Positions 9,926 through 19,735 are shown, counted from the stretch's first letter. The stretch: 64,000 nt of DNA from Bombyx mori (GCF_030269925.1 NC_085135.1:5890753-5954752), one strand, 5' to 3'. Numbers and translations are program-made. Notes: generated by a model not told the origin, from the sequence alone.

Positions 9926-10548
9926 ATGAACATAATGTCGGTGGGACAGTTGAAAGAATTCGCGGTAAACAGTGGAAACTGGTCCTCATATGTTGAGAGA
10001 TTGGAAATGTACTTTTTGGTGAATAAAGTGACTGACGATTTAAAATTACCCACATTAATTTCCATTATGGGTGAGGAAGCGTACGATTTATTATCGACAT
10101 TAGCCAGCCCTTCGAAGCCGTCACAATTAACATATGCTAATGCTGTGGCGATGTTGGCAGCTCACCTGCAACCGAAGCCCTCAATCTTGGCGGAAAGGTA
10201 CAAGTTTCGACAGCGTCGGCAGCTGAATGAGTCAATAGCTGACTACGTCACAGAATTAAACAAATTATCAAAAAATTGTGAGTTCGGCTCGTCGCTGGAT
10301 GAAAATCTGCGTGATCAAATGGTTTGTGGATTAAAGAGCGAAATCATACGGCAAAGGTTATTTTGCCGAGGAGAAATTAGAATATAAGCGTGCAGTTACG
10401 TTAGCTTTGTCATTAGAAGCTGCGGAGAGGGATGCGATTGCAGTGGAACGTACGCCAATTGAGGAAGTTAACAAAATTAACTTCAATGAATGTTCAAGAT
10501 GTGGAGACAGGAGACACCGAGCAAACGATTGCATATACAAAGAGAGGC
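9926..10548 (+). pseudogene. mag-like gag with frameshift, cut in the zinc knuckle
   Basis: The ATG at 9926 opens a capsid-like protein (NSGNWSSYVERLEMYFLVNK, then AERYKFRQRRQLNESIADY). Near 10362 one extra T shifts the frame. The true reading continues as AEEKLEYKRAVTLALSLEAA and reaches the nucleocapsid knuckle CSRCGDRRHRANDC at about 10495-10535. A few codons later the sequence switches to an inverted piece of the element 3' end. Gag would form the particle core that binds element RNA. Confidence 0.8.
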
Positions 10549-10554
10549 TATAAC

Positions 10555-10763
10555 TATATACTTAATCTATTTCCTCGAATCCATATCTAACTGGTGGCTT
10601 GCGTATTCTTACAGGACGTTCACGTTTGGGTGTCACATTTTCATTGATACTCTTACCACCAGTACTACATGCTCTCTTGTCTATCGGCACAGCGGGTCTC
10701 ATAGGGCTGCCACGAATAGGCGATACAGCATCCTGTGCCGGTGTGCTATTTTTTGGTGGTGAA
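10555..10763 (-). repeat. Inverted copy of the mag pol 3' end replacing protease and RT
   Basis: This 209-bp stretch is the reverse complement of 12208-12416, the last codons of pol including its stop. It joins gag directly to the RNase H C-terminus. On the minus strand both places encode the same words (for example the reverse of RKPPVRYGFEEID). It is an internal rearrangement of this copy, not a gene. Confidence 0.92.
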
Positions 10764-12411
10764 CTGGCAACGCTGGGCTATCAAACTATCAGCATATGAC
10801 TTTGAAATCGAGTACGTTAGGACAGATAAAAATGTAGCCGATGCACTTTCACGGTTAATCGAGTCTCAAAAAAATGACGTAGCTTCCGAGGAAACAGACT
10901 TACCCGAGCAAACCTACTTACACTTCTCAACAGAAGCTCTGTTAATAGATTATAATGTTCTTAAAAAACAAACTAGTAGTGATCCAATCTTAAGTCGCGT
11001 GTTAAGTTATATAAGGGACGGATGGCCCTTAGACATAGAAATTAATGAATTAAAACCATATTATAATAGGAAAAACGAACTTTATATTGAATTAGGATGT
11101 ATAATGTGGGGTCATCGTGTGGTTATACCCTCTTCATGCAGAAACAAAATAATAACGGAGCTTCATGATCCGCATATGGGCATAGTAAAAACAAAATCGC
11201 TAGCACGTAGTTACGTTTGGTGGCCGGGAATCGACGAAGCGCTCGAGACGGAATGTCGCGCTTGCACCGTGTGTGCTGCCGTCGCAGACGCACCTTCTAC
11301 ACACGCGCCCCGCTCGTGGCCCTGGCCCTCACGCCCCTGGTCCAGGTTACACTTAGACTTCTTAGGCCCCATAGGTGGAGTCACTTATCTAGTTGTAGTG
11401 GATTCATGCTCCAAATGGATAGAGGCAATTAAAATGCAGAGGACAACGGCACAAGCGGTTATATCGGTACTGCGGGACTTGTGGTCAAAATTCGGCCTGC
11501 CAAAGCAAACGGTCAGTGACAATGGACCGCCTTTCTCGAGCTCTGATTTTCAGAAGTTTCTGATTCATAATGGCATAAAACATATTTATTCAGCTCCCTA
11601 TCATCCCGCCTCTAATGGGGCCGCTGAAAACGCAGTTAAAATTTGTAAACGTGCGATTAAAAAGGCATTAAAACAGAATTTAAACGTAGATACAGCTCTG
11701 TGTAGATTTTTATTAGCCTATAGAAATACAGAACATGCAACTACCGGCGATAGTCCAGCCAATATATTACAGGGTCGAAGTCTCCGTATGAGATTAGATA
11801 ATTTAAAACCAGAAAGGCAATCCCGAGTTATCGCGCAACAAGAGCGGAGCGAGCAAAACGCAGGGGGTGTGCAGCGACAACTCGAGCCGGGCACTAAGGT
11901 GTGGTATCGGGATTATCGAGGTCTGGATAAATGGGTACCTGGGACGATCCTCAAGCAATTAGGTAGTCGTGATTACTGTGTACGATCTAGTTTTGGAACC
12001 GAGAATCATAGGCACGTCGATCAGCTAAAATTAAGGGTTACAAAAAATATAGATAAAGTTGATACCTTTGCGTCGATTCGTAAAAATATAAGTCCCGAAC
12101 TGATCGTGCAAAATTTAGACTTAAGAACACAATCACGTAAGTCGCTATCATTTCCCATGACAAGTGGCGAGGAACCAGTGGCGGTGGTCAACGATTCGGG
12201 GAAGAGTAGTTCACCACCAAAAAATAGCACACCGGCACAGGATGCTGTATCGCCTATTCGTGGCAGCCCTATGAGACCCGCTGTGCCGATAGACAAGAGA
12301 GCATGTAGTACTGGTGGTAAGAGTATCAATGAAAATGTGACACCCAAACGTGAACGTCCTGTAAGAATACGCAAGCCACCAGTTAGATATGGATTCGAGG
12401 AAATAGATTAA
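10764..12411 (+). pseudogene. mag-like pol remnant: RNase H end and integrase
   Basis: Open from the junction at 10764 to the TAA at 12409-12411. It starts in the RNase H C-terminal part (NWQRWAIKLSAYDFEIEYVR, KNVADALSRL). Integrase follows: an H-H-C-C zinc domain (HDPHMGIVKTKSLARSYVWW, CRACTVC) and a core with HLDFLGP (Asp near 11356), SDNGPPF (Asp 11518-11520) and Glu at 11626-11628, which is D,35,E spacing. The C-terminal strand-rich domain (GTKVWYRDYRGLDKWVPG) precedes a long hydrophilic tail. The integrase itself looks intact, but it lacks protease, RT and a start codon of its own. Confidence 0.88.
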
Positions 12412-12445
12412 GTATATATATAAATATATATATATAATATATATA
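12412..12445. repeat. (TA)n microsatellite
   Basis: An alternating TA tract follows the mag pol stop. It served as target for the solo LTR (TATA duplication). Confidence 0.8.
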
Positions 12446-12884
12446 TGTCGGGGGCGGGGCCAGGGATGGCTGAGCGGTAGTTTCGTCATCACTCGTATTC
12501 GATTGAACTCAGTTTAGTAAATAAAACTTTTCAATAATAGTTAGTGAAACTCAACACACACAACTTTCACAATGACAGGATAAACCGACAGTTTCGTTGC
12601 ACATACCGACAGACCGACTGACTGACTGACTGAGACGGACGGAATCACTGTCTGACACGAATGCCACGACTCTGTCCACGTACCACCATTTTATAACTGT
12701 GGCGTTACGGAGTCTACCCTTCATTTTGTGATATTTATCAAAACAACATTTCATCATTTAAAATAATAATCAAAACCACCGTCTTAATATTACTAAAAGT
12801 CGTCAACCACGACACGGCCATTCTGTCACTTTGACGTTTGTGTATCGTTGATATTCCGAACTATTGACCCGGATGCGACATATA
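12442..12884 (-). repeat. Solo LTR of the TGTCG-type Gypsy, in the mag 3' UTR
   Basis: 12446-12880 is the reverse complement of the LTRs at 13140-13595 and 16960-17415, with a shorter terminal GC region and a shorter (GACT)n tract. TATA is duplicated at 12442-12445 and 12881-12884. No internal element sequence remains, as after LTR-LTR recombination. Strand is minus by the convention of the full element. Confidence 0.9.
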
Positions 12885-12946
12885 TATATCTATAAATAGA
12901 TTAAGTATATATTGTGCTTATAATGTGTAGTAAATAAGGGTGGAGG

Positions 12947-13023
12947 TGTTATGTTTGTAAGTAAGTATTCACTTCAGTGTGTCAATAAACGGTGAACGCA
13001 ACGTACGTGTCTATTATTTACTA
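12947..13023 (+). repeat. mag-like 3' LTR (77 bp)
   Basis: Same 77 bases as 9782-9858. It follows a purine-rich tract (AAGGGTGGAGG, 12936-12946), the expected primer for plus-strand DNA synthesis, and is followed by the GGATG duplication. Confidence 0.92.
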
Positions 13024-13139
13024 GGATGTTTAAAATACTTTTATATAAAACAGATCTAACTCCCAATAACAACAAATCGTTCCAAAAATTCAAGGTGGTA
13101 ATTTATCAAAAATAAGCTCAACTCATATATAGTCATACA

Positions 13140-13595
13140 TGTCGCATCCGGGTCAATAGTTCGGAATATCAACGATACACAAACGTCAAAGTGACAGAAT
13201 GGCCGTGTCGTGGTTGACGACTTTTAGTAATATTAAGACGGTGGTTTTTATTATTATTTTAAATGATGAAATGTTGTTTTGATAAATATCACAAAATGAA
13301 GGGTAGACTCCGTAACGCCACAGTTATAAAATGGCGGTACGTGGACAGAGTCGTGGCATTCGTGTCAGACAGTGATTCCGTCCGTCTCAGCAGCGAGTCT
13401 CTGACAGTCAGTCAGTCAGTCAGTCGGTCTGTCGGTATGTGCAACGAAACTGTCGGTTTATCCTGTCATTGTGAAAGTTGTGTGTGTTGAGTTTCAATAA
13501 TTATTATTGAAAAGTTTTATTGACTAAACTGAGTTCAATCGAATACGAGCGATGACGAAACTACCGCTTAGCCATCCCCGCCGCTGCCGCCGACA
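13140..13595 (+). repeat. TGTCG-type 5' LTR
   Basis: 456 bp with a TATAAA-like box (GTTATAAAATGG near 13322), a GTCA repeat (near 13407-13428) and terminal TGTCG/CGACA inverted repeats. Directly after it comes CCAGAAGTGGGATC instead of a TGG primer site. Confidence 0.92.
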
Positions 13596-13639
13596 CCAGA
13601 AGTGGGATCAGGACTCTACTCTCACTGGCGTGACGTGTT

Positions 13640-13921
13640 TGAACATGTTCGAAGTACAGCAAAAAAAAAAAAAAACATGATGCAGATCAGAATACTAGTA
13701 GTGATACGCCACAAGATCGTGAATACAGCATACGTAAGTCGTGTAATAACGTCTCTGTTACCTCGATGGAAGATCTGAGCCACGAAGAAATCGTCACATC
13801 TTACGTTCTGGCTCATGTTGCCCAGTTTGACTGTCGACTTCATCACATGGCATTTACTAGCGGAAATACAACACGTAACAAGCTATTGCAAGAAATTAAG
13901 GCAAGTGCAAGTCTCAAGTGA
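13640..13921 (+). pseudogene. Possible gag N-terminal remnant
   Basis: A frame open to TGA at 13919-13921 includes a Lys run from an A tract and STSMEDLSHEEIVTSYVLAH-like text. It follows the 5' LTR closely, as gag would. No capsid motif is recognised, so only position supports the call. The A tract at 13661-13675 may be slippage or an insertion scar. Confidence 0.3.
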
Positions 13922-14454
13922 AAGTTCGATCGTAATAATGGATCTGTCATGATGAGTGGGTAGTTCCGACAAGAATTATTTTAAGCCGCTGACTTCTGCT
14001 ACAATTACATGCCACTAGTGCAGTAAACTAAGACATGAGACGGTGAATTGTCGCTGAAACTTTAGAATCTGCTGGATTTAATACCAATAACACTACACGT
14101 TCGATGACTGCCTCGGGCTCCAGCAAGCAAGCAAACAAGAAAACAAGCAAGTTTCCGTGGGGAAGAAAAATTGACACATCTGAAGTCGTCGTGACCTGTA
14201 AGATAAGACGTCCGGTGCGTTCGTGTCTGGCGATGCGGCGGTGTTCGGGTCCCGCTGGCGGATGCAAGTTTTTCTGGTGAAGTGCGTGCTTGTGCGTGCT
14301 TGACAAGTGTTTGCGGTTGGCTTCCGCAGTGTGGGAGTAACATCGTGTAGGAGAGGTGGAACCCGTAAAATTTTAGTTTGCGTGGTGGCTGGTAAGATTT
14401 GTTGCGGTAAGAAGTTTGCATGGTGGTAAAATGTCTTGTGAGTCTGCACAGGTA
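13922..14454. other. Unrecognised stretch inside the TGTCG-type element
   Basis: About 530 bp with no recognised protein on either strand. Several frames are open by chance. It may be untranslated or foreign sequence carried into the scrambled interior. Confidence 0.4.
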
Positions 14455-14766
14455 GCCGGAGGTGAGACTTCCGCGGTCGCGGCCCACCCAGTCCGCGAGA
14501 ACCGGGCAGATCGCCTCAACGGTACGGAGGCCGGCCGACGGGTCCGCCAAACGACGAGACCACGCCTTTAGCACGGACTGCCGAGATTGGAGCCCCCGCG
14601 CTCCGGCTACACTTGCGCTAGGGCGCGCCGCCTCGTAGGAGACTGTGAGGTATCCTTGAATAACTCTAACTGCGATCGCGCGCTGCCGGCGTCGCAGCGC
14701 GGCGACGTTCTCGTGGGTAAGGACGTGGCACCAGACGGGTGCTCCGTATAGTGCCATCGACCGCAC
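14455..14766 (-). pseudogene. Fragment of R1-clade ORF2 C-terminal region
   Basis: The minus strand encodes VRSMALYGAPVWC, ALRRRQRAIAVRVI, SRRLADPSAGLRTVEA and VLADWVGRDRG. These match the region downstream of RT in R1-A and R1-B (for example near 39520-39900). About 40 residues of the intact version are missing between the blocks, so the fragment has an internal deletion. Its boundary with the next fragment is at about 14766. Confidence 0.85.
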
Positions 14767-14960
14767 GGGTACCATCACCCTGCCTATTTCTGCCGTGAAG
14801 CAGTGGTGTATTTCGGTTTGAAGGGTGGGGCAGCGGTTGTAACTATACTGAGACCTTAGAACTTCTATCTCAAGGTATGTGGTGCGTTTACGTTGTGGAT
14901 GTCTATGGGTTCCAGTAACCACTTAACACCAGGTGGGCTGTGAGCTCGTCCACACATTAA
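14767..14960 (+). mobile_element. 3' end of another lepidopteran LINE or SINE
   Basis: The block ends with a version of the words GGTAACCACT, CAGGTGGGC and GCTCGTCC, which also end element K (25245-25290) and its fragment (near 29725-29765). It is head-to-head with the R1-clade fragment, since the coding strands are opposite. No poly(A) or duplication is left. Confidence 0.65.
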
Positions 14961-15116
14961 AACGAAGAGCGTAATCAAACGAAATTAGATCCGAAGTTTA
15001 AAGGGCCGTTTAAAGTAGTTGAAGTATTGGATGGTGACCGTTACACATTGAAAGCTTTAAGTTCAAAACGTACTTACAAATACCCACATGATAGGCTAAG
15101 AAAAATGCCAGCATGA
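14961..15116 (+). pseudogene. Gypsy integrase C-terminus
   Basis: Encodes DPKFKGPFKVVEVLDGDRY, then TLKALSSKRTYKYPHDRLRK, ending at TGA 15114-15116. This is the C-terminal domain of a Gypsy integrase and closely resembles the G3 remnant near 5.1-5.8 kb. Everything upstream (protease, RT, RNase H, integrase core) is absent, replaced by the LINE fragments at 14455-14960. Confidence 0.85.
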
Positions 15117-15690
15117 CACATACCAGTCGAGGTTGATGTAAATGATGATGATGAAGAGCAAGCTTAAATTGTGGTGAAAACTCGAGTAAGGATAGTCTAT
15201 CGGCCGTATTGTGTTCGACCGTACCAGTAGCTATTACGTAGTCGTAGCCCGGTAGAAATCGGTGTCTCTTGAGGCAACTCAAGTAGTCCGTGGGTGCGCG
15301 GTGCGCGTTTGGCTCTGGCGGAGGTCGGGGTCTGTAAAGACCATCGTGTGTAGTCAGCGGGTGATGCACACGGGCGATCCACGCTGTGGATGCGCATCAT
15401 GAGGGCAATTGCGATTGCTGGTCGGCTGGAGAGCCGTGGCGTTAGATATTTTTACTCGGAAGTTTTCTTTGATCTGAGTTCCTGTAAGCTATGCCTGATT
15501 TGTACAGAGTAAATTTGAGGTTTGATGAACGACTGTGGTACGTGCTCTGGCTGCTGAATAGTGAACTTTGTATACCCTATTGTTTTATTTGGTTAAAATG
15601 GTATTAAAACAGTTAAGTCTTAAAGTGTAGTCAGGAGTGATCGAGCGGAACAAGTGTTCTCGTGGATGTTTTTGATTGTAGGTTAACCAT
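15117..15690. other. 3' untranslated-type sequence, nothing coding recognised
   Basis: It follows the integrase stop and leads to the CACACGAGGACGTGT signature at 15690-15704. Frames are short. It is best read as the region between pol and a 3' LTR. Confidence 0.4.
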
Positions 15691-15890
15691 CACACGAGGA
15701 CGTGTACAGTCAGGAAGACCGTGTCGCAATCAACACGTGATTGCTGCAGCCAATACGAGATATGGGACGCAAGCGCCGTCTGTCGGCGCTCGATGGGTCA
15801 ACTATTCACCGGCCGAGCGGAGCGACATGCCGGTAGCTGCGTAATATCGGGCAATTTTGGTAAATAAGAACAATCTGGCGAGTCGTATTA
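15690..15890 (+). repeat. Divergent, truncated LTR with its 3' junction signature
   Basis: CACACGAGGACGTGT (15690-15704), then AGGAAGACCG and TGTCGCAATC from 15722. The true 3' LTR has CACACGAGGACGTGT, then AGGATGGCCG and TGTCGCATCC (16929-16969). So 15722 onward is probably the start of a related LTR. It is lost within about 170 bp, where protease coding begins. It marks a junction between two defective elements. Confidence 0.55.
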
Positions 15891-15894
15891 TTTT

Positions 15895-16188
15895 TATTTG
15901 GATTCTGGTGCCGAATGCTCTCTTGTCAAGAAATCTATTAGTAGTAGCTTCATAATTCAGCAATTTTATACGATGGTTCTCATAAAAGGTTTCTGTTGTT
16001 TTGACCCAAAACTGTACGGAACAAATCCTATGCGATGGTTTATTGCTTACCTATTGTATGTCATGTACTACCCGATAGTTGTTTTAATCGGTTCAGTGAG
16101 ATTGAGCATTCAGCGAAATAAGCACTTAAATCTAGTGTGTCCTTATTCGAAGCCCAGACTTGCGCTATTGCTGACCAAGCTCGCATGA
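15895..16188 (+). pseudogene. Gypsy aspartic protease remnant
   Basis: The frame reads YLDSGAECSLVKKSI, the retropepsin active site DSGA, then continues open to 16188 without a clear second motif. It closely matches the G3 protease (FMFYSGSECSLIEQS) but keeps the catalytic Asp. Being 3' of an integrase C-terminus, it is out of the normal gag-protease-RT-integrase order, another sign of rearrangement. Confidence 0.7.
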
Positions 16189-16372
16189 GCTCATGGAATT
16201 GTTCTTTACAAGAAGTGCTAGGAGCATATCTTTTTTTTAATTGTTCTATCCAACGTATAAAAAGGGTGAGCCCTCTTGAGCTTTTAATAATTCGCGTGCC
16301 ATACCCCCAAAGCTTTTTACCGATATGTGATACTTGCTGCAAGTACTCTAGAACAATGACTGTTGATATGTG

Positions 16373-16740
16373 AGTCACAGGGATGACTATCATTGAACAC
16401 TTGTAGTCACAGGGATGACTATCATTGAACACTTGTAGTCACAGGGATGACTATCATTGAACACTTGTAGTCACAGGGATGACTATTATTGAGCACTTGT
16501 AGTCACAGGGATGACTATCATTGAACACTTGTAGTCACAGGGATGACTATCATTGAACACTTGTAGTCACAGGGATGACTATCATTGAACACTTGTAGTC
16601 ACAGGGATAACTATCATTGAACACTTGTAGTCACAGGGATAACTATCATTGAACACTTGTAGTCACAGGGATGACTATCATTGAACACTTGTAGTCACAG
16701 GGATGACTATCATTGAACACTTGTAGTCACAGGGATGACT
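16373..16740. repeat. Minisatellite, 32-bp unit, 11.5 copies
   Basis: Unit AGTCACAGGGATGACTATCA + TTGAACACTTGT. Units start at 16373, 16405, 16437 and so on every 32 bases to 16725. Copies are nearly uniform, with a few changes (GATAACT in two units, ATTATTGAG in one). It lies in the 3' part of the TGTCG-type element, about 220 bp before the 3' LTR. Confidence 0.97.
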
Positions 16741-16924
16741 TAGTTACTGTGTACATGAATTGTACGGGAAGAACTTGCAGCAGTAGTAAATCACTTATTT
16801 TCGTTTGTGTAATCTTTCAATGTCGTTATAGAATTTGTGATGACACAAGACTTTTATTTTAGTAGAGTGGTCAGATATGGCCGAGCGTGAATGATACTGT
16901 GCGGTATTGGCTTTTGTTTCAGAT

Positions 16925-16959
16925 TAACACACGAGGACGTGTGTAACACAGGATGGCCG
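16925..16959 (+). other. 3' junction signature before the LTR (putative plus-strand primer region)
   Basis: A palindromic ACACGAGGACGTGT is followed by GTAACACAGGATGGCCG and then the LTR TGTCGC. This is not an ordinary polypurine tract, but the same arrangement ends two other Gypsy copies in the window. Confidence 0.6.
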
Positions 16960-17415
16960 TGTCGCATCCGGGTCAATAGTTCGGAATATCAACGATACAC
17001 AAACGTCAAAGTGACAGAATGGCCGTGTCGTGGTTGACGACTTTTAGTAATATTAAGACGATGGTTTTTATTATTATTTTAAATGATGAAATGTTGTTTT
17101 GATAAATATCACAAAATGAAGGGTAGACTCCGTAACGCCACAGTTATAAAATGGCGGTACGTGGACAGAGTCGTGGCATTCGTGTCAGACAGTGATTCCG
17201 TCCGTCTCAGCAGCGAGTCTCTGACAGTCAGTCAGTCAGTCAGTCGGTCTGTCGGTATGTGCAACGAAACTGTCGGTTTATCCTGTCATTGTGAAAGTTG
17301 TGTGTGTTGAGTTTCAATAATTATTATTGAAAAGTTTTATTGACTAAACTGAGTTCAATCGAATACGAGCGATGACGAAACTACCGCTTAGCCATCCCCG
17401 CCGCTGCCGCCGACA
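16960..17415 (+). repeat. TGTCG-type 3' LTR
   Basis: 456 bp, one visible difference from the 5' LTR. It is followed by TACATTAA, which supplies the TACA duplication. Confidence 0.92.
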
Positions 17416-17698
17416 TACATTAATTTAACAATTTTTATAAAAGACAGACCAAAATCCTAAACAACATATATGTGGGATCGTTCATAAGTAAAAGTGGGAT
17501 GAATATAGCGAAATTCTTTATTTTACTTCACAATCACTTCGTACACGTCTTTCTAAAACTATTCCAATTTTGAACTACCTCCTCTAACCTTAAGCTACTA
17601 TATCTTTGTGAATCTAATAGAATGTTGCCATTGCAACAGGCACAAAATAAATATTAAAAAAACAAACTGAAAAAACGTAATAAAAATAACACTCCCCA
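17416..17698 (-). repeat. G2 Gypsy 3' LTR, partial
   Basis: On the minus strand the pol stop of G2 is followed by CAGGATGGCCG and then TGTGGGGAGTG, the expected start of a 3' LTR. An AATAAAG signal lies near 17515. Its far end was displaced by the TGTCG-type insertion at 17415, and 13029-13139 may be its continuation. Confidence 0.55.
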
Positions 17699-17712
17699 CA
17701 CGGCCATCCTGG

Positions 17713-19572
17713 TCATTCATCTGACCCAGATGAACTATTTTCATTCACGACCCAAGGCTTCATTAGGTCAGCCGAGCTGGTAGTATTAATAGGACCTTCA
17801 CCGTCGCCGACTTTTCTTACAGCGTACCGGTAAGGGTGCTTCTTAGCCACTACTTCGTAAGGCCCCAGAAATTTTGGATACAGCTTACTTCCCTGGGTGA
17901 ATTGAGTTCGCTTGATAGCAAAAGTCACCTACTTCGTAATTTATAGCCTTTTTTCTTTTTATATTGTAGCTTTTGACATTCTCCTCTTGTATCTTCTTGA
18001 TAGATTCTTTAGCTTTAGTTCTTAGTTCATTTCGTTTCGCACTGTAATTTTGTATTTCCTCTTCTTCTATCAGCTTCATAATATCTTCATTTTTGTCTTT
18101 CATCTTTGTCCCAAAAAGAAGTTCAAAAGGTGTCATACCAATACTTCTCTGGTACGTGCTATTCAAACAGCGTTGTACTACTGAAATTCGTCTATACCAC
18201 TTCGTCGGATCATCAGCACTAAGCTTACTTAAAACGCTTATGATTACTTGGTGGATTCTCTCGACTTGGCCATTTCCTCGTGGCTGTCCAGTAGTAATAG
18301 TGTAATGAGTAATACCTTCCTCTTTACAGTAGTCCTGAAAATTTGTCGATGTAAATGCGGCGTTACGATCTGAAATAATCTTTTGTGGTGAGCCGAATGT
18401 TTGTTGTTGGATTCTTAACTTATCTAACGTCTCTTCTGTGGACAAAGTTTTCGTAGGGTAGATCCAGGTGAATTTAGTAAATCCATCCACGACAGTTAGG
18501 ATGTGCTTATAATTTTTATGGGTTGATGTCAGTGGACCGAGGTGATCAATATGATATGTCGCCAGCGGAACATCTCCTTTATCCAACGGATGTAAGTATC
18601 CCTCTTTCTTTCCTTTCTTATGCGAAATAAGAATACATTCCACACAATTATCTATAATCTTTCTAATCTTTTCTTTCAGGTTCTCTATGTAGTATTCTCT
18701 TTTCACAAGTTCTTCCGTCTTAATTATCCCAAAATGTCCATGATCGTGTTTCTTTCTTATGATTTCATATTGCATTTTCTTTGGAACTACAATAAGTCTC
18801 GTACCATCTTTTTCCTTACAAAGTATTCCTCTTTCTATAAGATAATATTGATAGGGTCCTTTTTCTAACTTTTTCTTTAAAAGGTTAGTATGCGGATCAT
18901 CGTCTTGTGCTTTCTTAAGTCGGGCTGCTGTTTCCGTTAATATCATACAAATCGGGTTTCTGCTTAACGCGTCAGCATGTTTAAGTCTTGTTCCAGGCCT
19001 ATGCTCTATGTCGTAATTGTACTCTTCAAGAAGTAGAGCCCAGCGCGCAACACGCGGAGGTAGATCTTTCTTTTGTAACGTCTTAGTCAGAGCAGAACAA
19101 TCTGTGATAATTTTAAATCGAATTCCTAAAAAATATACGCGGAATTTCTTAACAGCTTCAGCAATTGCTAATATCTCCAGGTAATAACTATGATAGTTTC
19201 TTTCGATAGATGTCGTCTTTTTGCTCATGTAATAGATCGGATGCATTTGATTGTCTTTTGGGCTCTTTTGTAATAAAACAGTTCCATAGCCTTCTACGCT
19301 CGCGTCTGTATGTAGCTCCGTTACCAAATCAGGATCATAGATACGCAGAACGGGCGAACTGCACAGTATGTTTTTTAAATCATAGAAAGCCTTCTCACAC
19401 TCATCACTAAAATGAAATTATCCTGAATGATGTAGCCTAAGTACTCTATTTCTCTTCTCATGAATAAACATTTGCTCCAGTTAAACATTAATCCGTATTC
19501 TTCAGCTCTCTTAAAAACTGTTAATAATTTATCCAGCCCTTCATCTTGTGTTGTACTTGGTATTGCTAGATC
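17713..19572 (-). pseudogene. G2 Gypsy pol: RT end, RNase H, integrase
   Basis: On the minus strand it enters in RT motif C (LDDLAIPS) and continues EYLGYIIQD. A deletion of roughly 65 residues with a frameshift (near 19415) joins it to FSDECEKAF and the RNase H domain (LHTDASVEGYGTVLLQKS, YYLEILAIAEAV, TDCSALTKTL). Integrase has the HHCC domain (HDHGHFGIIKTEELVKREYY, CVECILIS) and a core with YHIDHLGPL, SDRNAAFTS and GNGQVERIHQ. A one-base frameshift near 17925 separates the C-terminal GPYEVV domain. Gag, protease and most of RT are absent. The PBS type of its neighbour G1 suggests a CsRn1-like group, but that is inference. Confidence 0.88.
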
Positions 19573-19735
19573 ATCCAAAACCGTGGTGAACTCTTCATAA
19601 GTTAATCTCGCATTACCCACTATGCGTCTTAGGTGATACTTACACGATCGCACCCCACTCTCCCATAGACCACCAAAATGTGGGGAATACGGCGGAATAA
19701 ATCGAAATGCAATGCCGTTATCGGCTGCGATCGAG
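19573..19735 (-). pseudogene. BEL-A piece 6: integrase core end
   Basis: The minus strand encodes FIPPYSPHFGGLWESGVR, then KYHLRRIVGNARLTYEEF, a BEL/Pao integrase hallmark also present in BEL-B at 60730-60850. It is fused in frame to the G2 RT (TTVL then DDLAIPS) and abuts G1 gag on the other side. It continues the order of BEL-A pol after the 20563-21357 piece. Confidence 0.88.

Larger units (their letters stand above)
9777..13028 (+). mobile_element. mag-like Ty3/Gypsy element, internally rearranged
   Basis: Two identical 77-bp LTRs (9782-9858 and 12947-13023) are flanked by the duplication GGATG (9777-9781 and 13024-13028). A PBS-like TGGCGACGAGG follows the 5' LTR and a purine tract (AAGGGTGGAGG) precedes the 3' LTR. 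The interior is gag, an inverted piece, then the RNase H end and integrase. As I recall, the Bombyx mag element also has LTRs of about 77 bp, and the family assignment rests on that. At 3.24 kb it is shorter than a full mag (about 4.6 kb) because protease and RT are missing. Confidence 0.9.
13136..17419 (+). mobile_element. TGTCG-type Ty3/Gypsy element, scrambled interior, TSD TACA
   Basis: Two 456-bp LTRs (13140-13595 and 16960-17415) begin TGTCGC and end CGACA. I see only one difference between them (GACGGTGG against GACGATGG). TACA is duplicated outside both. The interior is out of order: a possible gag start, pieces of two unrelated LINEs, an integrase C-terminus, a divergent LTR, then a protease and a minisatellite. 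Nearly identical LTRs imply recent insertion of an already defective element. Confidence 0.85.

Noticed and set aside
13263..13490. 75-codon frame MMKCCFDKYHKMKGR, also at 17083 and (inverted) 12551
   Set aside because: It occurs three times because it lies inside the LTR of the TGTCG-type element. The frame covers the TATA-like box and GTCA repeat, so it is not a gene.
14028..14922. A single 286-codon minus-strand protein
   Set aside because: It is a composite of the antisense of a LINE 3' end, an R1-clade fragment and unrecognised sequence joined by chance. Only the R1 part (14455-14766) is meaningful.
16061..16432. Minus-strand 123-codon frame running into the minisatellite
   Set aside because: It looks helical but has no identifiable retroelement domain and ends in minisatellite translation. 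It is left unannotated for lack of support.
16373..16740. CRISPR-like array
   Set aside because: The units are contiguous 32-bp copies with no variable spacers, in a eukaryotic retroelement. It is a minisatellite.
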